A stretch of 64,000 nucleotides of DNA. Origin: Helicostylum pulchrum (Eukaryota > Mucoromycota > Mucoromycetes > Mucorales > Mucoraceae). Each line of letters starts with the position of its first letter. The stretch's first letter is position 1. The notes under the pieces are model-generated. The model was not told the DNA's origin and searched no databases. It saw only the letters and a program-made list of their open reading frames with translations. The stretch lies in the NCBI GenBank assembly GCA_025677825.1, contig JAIXMO010000075.1, positions 1 to 64,000 of the forward strand. The letters are read 5' to 3'. Both the position numbers and the translations under genes were made by a program. Below, piece after piece: positions 56,748 to 64,000 of this stretch.

Positions 56748-59700
56748 ATGTCAGATATTAAACCTGCTCATCGTATTGATTCTACTGTATTGGCAGACGG
56801 TACAACTGTTCATATTAACGGTAAATAAATAAATAAAAGTTGACATGGAGTATTTTATAATATACTAACAGATAAAGAAAATATAAAGACCATGTATATT
56901 TAGCACCAGAGCATCTTGGAGAACCCTATTATATAGGAAGAGTTATGGAATTCTGCACTTCCTTTAAGAGGAAGGGACTTCAAGCTCGCATTGCTTGGTT
57001 TAACAGACCTAAAGATGTTATTAACCGAAAGTCTGCTGATCCTTGTCTGTTAGTAGCTACCATGCATTCAGACATCAATCCTGTTTCGTCAATTCGTGGT
57101 AAATGTACTGTCACTCACAAGTACTATGTACAGCACATTGATGAATATCGTAAACAACAAGATAATTTTTACTATAATCAATTATATGATCGATACATAC
57201 AGCGTGTTTATGATGTTGTTCCATGTGAAACGGTACAAAACGTACCCATGGAGACTCTCGAAGCTTTAAAACAAAGATTTCAATTTATTATCGTAGAGCA
57301 AGGTAAAGCGGCTGATCTAACAATTGCTAGAAGAAATTGTTGTGTATGTCAACAATGGTGCCAAAGGTAAATATAAAAAAAAAAATCTCTCTCTCTTTTT
57401 GCCCTTCTTTTTTTTCGTAAACTCATATACATGTAAAATGTAGTGCTGTATCAGTAAAATGTGCTGGATGTCAAAAGAGTTACCATATGTCATGCTTAAA
57501 CCCACCATTGACTCGTAAACCATCTAAAGGATTTGCTTGGCAATGTGCTTTTTGTACTCGTCAAGAAGTACTAGCCGATTCATCTTCTTCCAACCCTCAA
57601 AGTCCAGCTTCTACAGAAACTTTGTCTTCAAAACATCTTTCACCCGATTTAGATCATCCACCCACAAAAGCAGAGTTGAAACGACAAACTCGAGCTACTC
57701 GGTCTCAAGTATCCTCAAAACCTTCCAGTACACAAGCTCAGCCTGATCGAGAAAAATCAGAACCCAAATTAAAGGTACACAATAATAAGGTACCTAAAAG
57801 TAAGTACAGACATGTACAATAGTCTTTTCTCTTTTCTTTTTATATATATTTACTTATATTTTTTTGTTTGTGTAAAATAGATCAACAGATAAAGATGACA
57901 CACATGTGGCCTTTTCGATATTTCGGTGTCAATACTAATATCGGTGATATCCTTGGTAAATAATGAATACACAAAGCACACAACATCGTTAAATTAAAAC
58001 GTCACAACTAAAAAAAAATTTTAAAATAGATGTTGATGATCGTATCTATCCAAGAGCAAAGAGTCGAATTGGAGCTAGGTATCAAGCAACTGTATCTGAT
58101 TGGAATGATGATCAACAATCGTCCCCTATTGCTAGTGATTCATCCTTCAGGGTAAAAAAGAAAAATGATCGAAAGATGAAACTTAATCCAAATCCTAAAA
58201 GATCAGGTATTTTTTTATTTAAAAAAAAAAACTTTTTTTTTTTTTATATAAAAGATAACTAAAAAATGTGGTTTATCTAGCTGATACAAGTCCAACTGTT
58301 GAACAAATAGAAGGTATAATTGAAGAACAACCATCTGAAGTTTCAATGATTCCTGTAAGAGGTGGAGATGATACAGCTACTTGTCTTTATCGACCTGGTA
58401 TTTTAGATGATGAACAAAGTAATGTACACCCTTTTTCTTGCAGCATAAATATACTAACTTTTTTTTTTTTATAACAGTTGATGATTATATGAATAACGTC
58501 AAGGAATTAGGTAATATTCCAGTATCATCGCACTCTTCAGATTTAATGGATAAAGCACTTCACCAACTCGAATTAAGCGATTACCATACGGATCAAGCAT
58601 TTCAAAATATGGAACAACTTAGTGAAGATGATTTTAAACATTTGGTTCATTGGACTCAAAAAGAAATTGATGCGTTTGAACAAAGTATACGTGATCACGG
58701 ACATGATTTAAATTACGCTAAAAATAGCGTACAAACAAAATCTATGGCTGATATCGTTAGGTACTTTTACCAGTGGAAAAAAACTGATCGCTATGAATTA
58801 GTTTATTCTGATTGGACTAAAATATATCGACCAATGTAAGGAACCAAAAAATAATAAAAAAAAAAAAAAAAGAGATACTAATACACACTTTATATAGGAA
58901 AAAGTTTAAAAAGTTTCCTCGTAGTAGTCAAGTAGTAGAAGAAGCAGATAATGAAATCAATCAAATTACAAATAGCGAAGAAGATTCAGATCCAACGATT
59001 GTACCTAAATCAACATATAAAAAATCATATCAATGCATGAATTGTCTAACTGAAGAATCAAAAATTTGGAGAAGATCACCTTCTGATTTCGATCGTAAAC
59101 GAAAAGTATTCAACGAAGTATTATGTGATGATTGTGGTATTTATTGGTTGAAATATGCAAAGATAAAGCCTATTGTGGTCGAGAAAAAGAGTACCGCTAG
59201 TAGTAATAGCAGTAATACTACTCCTACAGTTCCTAGCATAACTACTTTACATGTAGTGGAAGACGATAAGAAACGTAAAAAATCAACTGATATGACTAAA
59301 GCTGGGCCATCAAAAAGATCAAAAGACCATGTAAGCTTTATTTTTTATATATACTAAAAAAAAAAAAGCTTATATATTTATATATGTATATAATTAGATA
59401 CGTGTAACCTCACCTTTGCATTTTGAAGCTACACCATGCAAAGTATGCTTTAGTACTACTCCCAGTGATCGATTATATATCTGTCACGGTTGTGGTATGT
59501 CTGTGCACAACGGTAAGATTTGACATAAACAAATAATACAACAATTTTTATTTATTTTATTTATTTTTCATATATAGACTGTTATGGAATTGAAAGCAGT
59601 ATGGAACAAGCAGGATGGTTATGTGATCCATGCGATAATAAAATCCACCCGGTTTCTTCTTACGTATACGAATGTGTACTCTGTTTCAAATCAGCCAAAG

Positions 59701-60592
59701 AAACGCAGCAACCATTAAAACGAACCGCAGGATATAATTGGGTTCATGTACAATGCGCGACATTCATTCCTGAGATTAAATTTGTACAGCCTAACTTACT
59801 TTCGCCAGTGGAATATGTTGGTTGTGTGGATATTGCAAGGTTAAATGCGACATGTCAATTATGTGAAAATCCTCGAGGAGCTTGTGTCCCGTGCACAGAG
59901 TGTAGAAAAGCGGTACATGTACAATGCGCTATTGATCATAATTTCAAACTGGCTTTTGAAATGCAACCTAATACCCATAATAGCAATAAGTCTACTAAAT
60001 ATCCAATTGTACCCGCGGGCCTCTTTGGTCCTTCTTCGCCATCTGGACTTATGATTCCGCAAGTTTGGTGTCCCTCTCATAATGTCACTAATCGAAAATT
60101 AATTGAATTAAGCACTAGAACTGCTAACGATACCCAACAGGTAAAAGGAATGATTTACATGTATATATATTTATACTTTTTACTAATTTTTTTTTTTTTT
60201 TTTGGAAATGTATATAGTCGTCTCTTATGACCTATGTTAAAAATTACAAATGTATAGCTAAAGGCACTACACCTGCTATGAGACGTTTTAGAGCTTCACG
60301 GCGCTATCAAAGTAATGATGTACATCGCAAGATGCCTAATCCAAGGGCAGCAGCTTTAGAAGCGTTATCGATGGAAGATGTAGTACAAACGACACCTACT
60401 ATTACCAAACTAACACTCACTTCTAATTCTCGTCGAACTAGTATTAGCAGTACCAATAAGAAAGGGATATGTTCAACTGAAGGGTGTCCAGTAAGGCATA
60501 CACCGATTTGGTGGAATGTTGGTGACAATAAAAGAATTTGCCAACGTTGTCATCAAAAATATAAAGAAAAGCATGTAAATAATATCATATAA
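56748..60592 (+). CDS. SNT2: Snt2-like BAH/PHD/ELM2/SANT chromatin reader
   Basis: Model: join 56748-56820, 56889-57366, 57444-57799, 57881-57955, 58030-58206, 58281-58418, 58478-58835, 58898-59330, 59398-59512, 59578-60140, 60218-60592 (1046 aa); all 10 introns fit phase. Domains in order: BAH (about 25-160, HVYLAPEHLGEPYYIGRVME), PHD1 (CCVCQQWC ... CAGCQKSYHMSCL), ELM2-like (DRIYPRAKSRIGARYQATVS), SANT (HWTQKEIDAFEQSIRDHG), a GATA-like zinc finger (CMNCLTEESKIW ... CDDCGIYW), PHD2 (CKVCFSTTPSDRLYICHGCG), extended PHD (CVLCFKSAKE ... HVQCATFIPE), and a C-terminal GATA-like finger (CPVRHTPIWWNVGDNKRICQ). Snt2 works with Ecm5/Rpd3 (yeast) or Lid2 (fission yeast) in chromatin regulation, including stress response. 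Confidence 0.93.
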
Positions 60593-60681
60593 AAAAATAT
60601 AAAAAAAAAAGGAGAGGGGGATATAAATAAAATATGTTTATATACATGTACACATGTATATATATTTATTATTGTGTGTGG

Positions 60682-61845
60682 TTAATAAATTGCTTTTCCG
60701 GGATAAACAAGTGTATGATCTGGTAAATAAGTACGTGTAACATCACCTTCTTCTTCTTCATTTCCACTTTGATTTTCATCATCTATGGTACTTTTTGCTA
60801 AAAAGACAGGGGATACACCAAGTATGATTTTGGTACTATCGAATTGACGATACATTGGTTTGACTTGATTTTTATAAACTAGATCGTCTACTTTCAAGTC
60901 AATGATTTCAACCAAATCTTCTTGTCCTCGAATAGGTAAACTAAGTTCGATTGCCATGTCCACTAATTTTTCAATTCTTGAACGAATATCTTCTTGTTTA
61001 TCATAGATAACGGAAAGTTCAGTGACGATACCATTAATAATCAATTCTCTCTTTGCATTGTTTGTATCTCTTGCTTTATTATCCTTATCATAACGATGTA
61101 TCAAATCATACGTTGCTTTTGAGATCTTTAAACGGAAATCACTAATCCAATGTTCATTCTTTGTACCAATTAATAGTTTTTGTATTTCTTCGAATGCTTC
61201 ATTTATTTTTGAATCTAAGTGAATTGCGGCTCTATAAATGTGTTTTACGATTTCATCTGTAATCAATTTCTCTACCAAAACTGAGACTAGAGCATAGTCG
61301 ATTCTGTCTTTATCTTGATCAAATAAGAATTCAATTTGAGCCTTGTTTTCAATATTATGTTTAATAAAGAATTGAATCAATTGTTCCCTCGGTATATCCT
61401 TTTTAAAACATGATTTGGAGTTTGGCGGAAAATTGGATAATTTACCAGAGAATTTACCAAGTTTGGCAATAATAGTCGAAAAATCGTCATCAGTCACTTT
61501 AATATTTTTAGATCGATCATAATGTTGTGCTTGAAGGTCTCTGGCTTTTTTTTCCGCTGCTTCCTTCTTTATTTCAGCTATTTTATGACGTTTCATCAAC
61601 TCTTCTTTTTCTTTTCGTGATTCTTCTAGGCTTTTAACTGCATCTTCCAACCTTTTTCTAGCTTGTACGGATTTTATCCTGTATTTTTCTTCCGCTCCTT
61701 TCCATTCATCAAGTAGAACTTTTTTTTTTCCAACCATGTTTATAGGTTTATCTTTTGCAGTGTATAATGGTGCTACACCATGTGTTACTTCACCTTGTAT
61801 CATTACAGAAGGTTGGTTATGGTGCGTTTTTCTCCCAGTGTTCAT
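60682..61845 (-). CDS. Coiled-coil protein of unknown function
   Basis: Intronless, 387 aa, starting MNTGRKTHHNQPSV. I do not recognise the family. Residues ~45-105 form an extended charged helix (EEKYRIKSVQARKRLEDAVK then SLEESRKEKEELMKRH), almost certainly a coiled coil. The middle has alternating helices (IPREQLIQFFIKHNIENKAQ; ITDEIVKHIYRAAIHLDS) without catalytic signature. The last 100 residues include VYKNQVKPMYRQF and an acidic GNEEEEGD stretch before a hydrophobic end (HTLVYPGKAIY). No TM or signal peptide. The length and the absence of stops over 1.1 kb make it a real gene. Convergent with SNT2, 90 bp between stops. Confidence 0.8.
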   Translation of the reverse strand: MNTGRKTHHNQPSVMIQGEVTHGVAPLYTAKDKPINMVGKKKVLLDEWKGAEEKYRIKSVQARKRLEDAVKSLEESRKEKEELMKRHKIAEIKKEAAEKKARDLQAQHYDRSKNIKVTDDDFSTIIAKLGKFSGKLSNFPPNSKSCFKKDIPREQLIQFFIKHNIENKAQIEFLFDQDKDRIDYALVSVLVEKLITDEIVKHIYRAAIHLDSKINEAFEEIQKLLIGTKNEHWISDFRLKISKATYDLIHRYDKDNKARDTNNAKRELIINGIVTELSVIYDKQEDIRSRIEKLVDMAIELSLPIRGQEDLVEIIDLKVDDLVYKNQVKPMYRQFDSTKIILGVSPVFLAKSTIDDENQSGNEEEEGDVTRTYLPDHTLVYPGKAIY

Positions 61846-62101
61846 TTTTAAAAGTAGGAAAGAAAAAAAGGGGGGAAAAGAAAAAGGTTTGAAGAAATAA
61901 AAAAGAAACCAAATAAACTTGTGTTCATTTTATTTTACTTGGCTTAGCTGAATAAAAATAAATAAGGTAGTACATGTACATTTTATTTTTGGACAATCAG
62001 AAAAAAGCCACTTTTGGAAAAGTCTAAATAGTAGTTATATGTACGCACACTGCAACAAAAAAAAAGATGTGGTCGCATGTTTGAAAATCGCAGTTTCTTG
62101 T

Positions 62102-63557
62102 TTAAACTCTTTCCAAAATAACAGCAACACCCTAAATAAATAAGTCAGTAAATCGCGTCTATTTTTTTTTTGTTTGTGCTACGCTATTTAAACTCTCACC
62201 TGTCCACCACCAATACAAGCAGAACCAACAGCATACTTTTCATTTGTACGCTTAAGGGCATGTGACAAATGGGTCAAAATACGGGCACCAGAAGCACCAA
62301 GAGGATGACCAATAGCAATAGCACCACCATTGACATTTGTAATCTCTCTCTCTAATCCAAGTGCCTTTTCACAGGCTAAATATTGAGCAGCAAATGCTTC
62401 GTTTACCTCAACCAAACCCATTTGCTTCAATTCCAAATTGGCACGCTTTAAGGCACCTTGAATAGAAGGAACAGGTCCAAGACCCATCAAAGTAGGTTCA
62501 ACTGCAGATGCTTGCCAGCTAACAATACGAGCAAGGGGAGTTAAACCATACTTGTTTACAGCGTCTTCACTGGCAATAATAAGAGTGGCAGCACCATCGT
62601 TAATACCAGATGCGTTGGCAGCAGAGACTACACCATCCTTCTTAAAGACAGGCTTTAACTTGGTCAAGTTCTCGATTTGCAAACCGAAACGAGGATGTTC
62701 ATCTTCGGTAACTAATTCAGGACCCTTGCGACCCTTAATTTCAACAGGTGTAATTTCATCTTGGAAAATACCAGCCTTTGCAGCTACAAAGAAAGAAAAA
62801 GAATTAGCATACCTATTAATTATTATCCTCCTCCTCGTCTACTGCTGCTGCTTACACTTTTCATATCTGTTTTGAGACACGACAGCATACTCATCACAAT
62901 CTTGCTTTGAAATATTATACTTTTCAGCCAAGTTTTCGGCTGTAATACCCATAGGAGTAGGAGTAGGATATTGATCAGTCAAGGCACTCCAAAGGGTATC
63001 TTGGAGTTTAGGGTCTTGACCCAACTTGAGCCCCCAACGAGAGCTACCGGATAATGTGAAAGGAGCTAATGACATGTTTTCGGTACCACCAGCTAATACA
63101 ATCTCGCTCTCACCTAATAAAATCTCTTGAGCTGCGTTTACAACACTTTGAAGACCGGATCCACAAAGTCTGTTGACAGTTAAGGCAGGTACAGTGACGG
63201 GTAACCCGGCACGGTGACCTACGTGACGTGAAACATATGCGCCAGAAATATCGGTTTGAAGAACATTACCGTAGATGACTGAATCGATGGGAACGTCTTT
63301 GGGAAGTTCGGCAATGGCAGCTCTGGAGGCTAAACCACCTAACTCGGCGGCTACATATAGAAAAAGCAGGTTAAGTACAAAAAAAATTGCTGTTTATTAA
63401 TTTATTTTTTAACTTTACCAGTAAGGTTTTTGAACTTTCCACCAAAGGCACCAAAAGGAGTTCTGTGCGGATTTTAATGACTGAGTTCACATTTATTACT
63501 CCTCTGTTATTTTGCTTACCTCTTGGCTGAAACAATAAATACTTGACGTAAGGCCAT
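62102..63557 (-). CDS. 3-ketoacyl-CoA thiolase/acetyl-CoA acyltransferase, ACAA2-type
   Basis: Cleaves 3-ketoacyl-CoA, or joins acetyl-CoA units. Model on the minus strand: join 63557-63520, 63462-63419, 63350-62856, 62783-62200, 62131-62102 (396 aa; ACAA2 is 397). Motifs: MALRQVFIVSAKRTPFGAFG (N terminus; ACAA2-like uncleaved mitochondrial signal), NRLCGSGLQSVVNA (nucleophilic Cys), EVNEAFAAQY, NVNGGAIAIGHPLGASGAR (His), and GSACIGGGQGVAVI with the second Cys. All three catalytic residues are present. No PTS1 at the C terminus (ILERV), so I favour the mitochondrial beta-oxidation/ketone-type enzyme over a peroxisomal one. Erg10-type acetoacetyl-CoA thiolase is the alternative. Confidence 0.93.
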
Positions 63558-64000
63558 TTTTTTTTTCTTCTGCTGTACTATTAAAAAAAAAGTGGAGAAA
63601 GATGAAAAGAAAAAAGGAAAAGAGGAGAACGGTCAAAGCGGTTATTTAAATGATTAGTACCTGTGTGAAATTTTCATGTGAAATCCTGTCATGCTACTTT
63701 AATACATTTAAGCGGGTTATACCGTGAACACTATACCCAATATTTATTATATTTGTTATAACGTGTATACACTGTAAAATCTAGTGCTAGCAAATTTTAT
63801 TATTTTCTACTTTAGTCTTTTTTTTTTCTTTTCGAAGGTGTACAGTAGATACAGTGCTTCCACTATCAGTTTTGAGGATTTACAGTTAAAAAAATTACTA
63901 CGGGTATCAAAAAAATCCTTTTTTTTTTTGGACGAAGCGAAAATAATTGGTGGTATAAATAGGTGCATTATCCATTATCCATAATATCCAATAAACTTTA
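63558..64000. other. Terminal spacer with thiolase promoter
   Basis: About 440 bp upstream of the thiolase start, running to the window edge. It has A/T-rich runs and a plus-strand open stretch from 63784 that is low-complexity and continues past no recognised motif. No exon supported. Confidence 0.5.

Noticed and set aside
57940..57960. ATATCCTT inside SNT2, another possible U12 donor
   Set aside because: It lies in the exon just before a standard GTAAAT donor that keeps the phase.

Overview
This is an AT-rich fungal nuclear window. Almost every gene is broken by short introns (about 40-110 nt, GTAAGT-like donors, TAG or CAG acceptors). Gene density is high, homopolymer A/T runs are everywhere, and the gene set (Snt2, Ert1/AcuK, Gwt1, Ytp1, Get2, Pex10, Chd1, aspartic protease) is fungal. 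Base composition, intron style, a minor-spliceosome (U12-type) intron and scattered degenerate ORF fragments suggest an early-diverging fungus of the Mucoromycota, probably Mucorales. That placement is inference. All gene models below were built by hand from reading frames and splice consensus, and exon joins are given.

Layout. 0.1-7.2 kb: Cdc73 (Paf1 complex), an Oca/Siw14-like pseudophosphatase, the ribonucleotide reductase large subunit, and a secreted 2H-phosphoesterase-like protein. 7.2-10.0 kb: a gene-poor stretch holding a roughly 330-bp imperfect inverted repeat. 10.0-18.2 kb: Gwt1 (GPI inositol acyltransferase), the Chd1 remodeler and a CCDC174-like protein. 18.2-25.1 kb, minus strand: a CTLH/WD40 protein, an Mch1-like MFS carrier, ribosomal protein eL34 and a pepsin-like aspartic protease. 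25.3-29.9 kb: SF3B6/p14 and Lsm12 head to head (Lsm12 carries the U12-type AT-AC intron), a PAS protein, Get2 and a small mitoribosomal protein. 31.5-41 kb: a BTB plus CAP-Gly protein, a Loa1/Vps66-like acyltransferase, an unrecognised protein, a small secreted protein and a membrane GT2 glycosyltransferase. 41-42.9 kb: Ert1/AcuK, the gluconeogenesis regulator. 42.9-48.8 kb: mostly non-coding with decayed ORF pieces and direct repeats around one intact serine hydrolase. 48.8-60.6 kb: a UPF0014/FetB-like permease, a RING-CH membrane ligase, a bZIP factor with an array of TTCAACAT motifs downstream, Pex10, Ytp1 and Snt2. 60.7-63.6 kb: an unrecognised coiled-coil protein and an ACAA2-type thiolase.

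The genes are ordinary eukaryotic neighbours, not an operon. Themes recur: chromatin and transcription (Cdc73, Chd1, Snt2, Ert1, bZIP), RNA processing (SF3B6, CCDC174, Lsm12), membrane and GPI biogenesis (Gwt1, Get2, Loa1, Ytp1) and peroxisome/fatty-acid metabolism (Pex10, thiolase). I found no complete transposon, CRISPR array, rRNA or tRNA. The most notable signals are the U12-type intron, the 9-copy TTCAACAT array, and a duplicated RNP2-encoding segment inside an SF3B6 intron.
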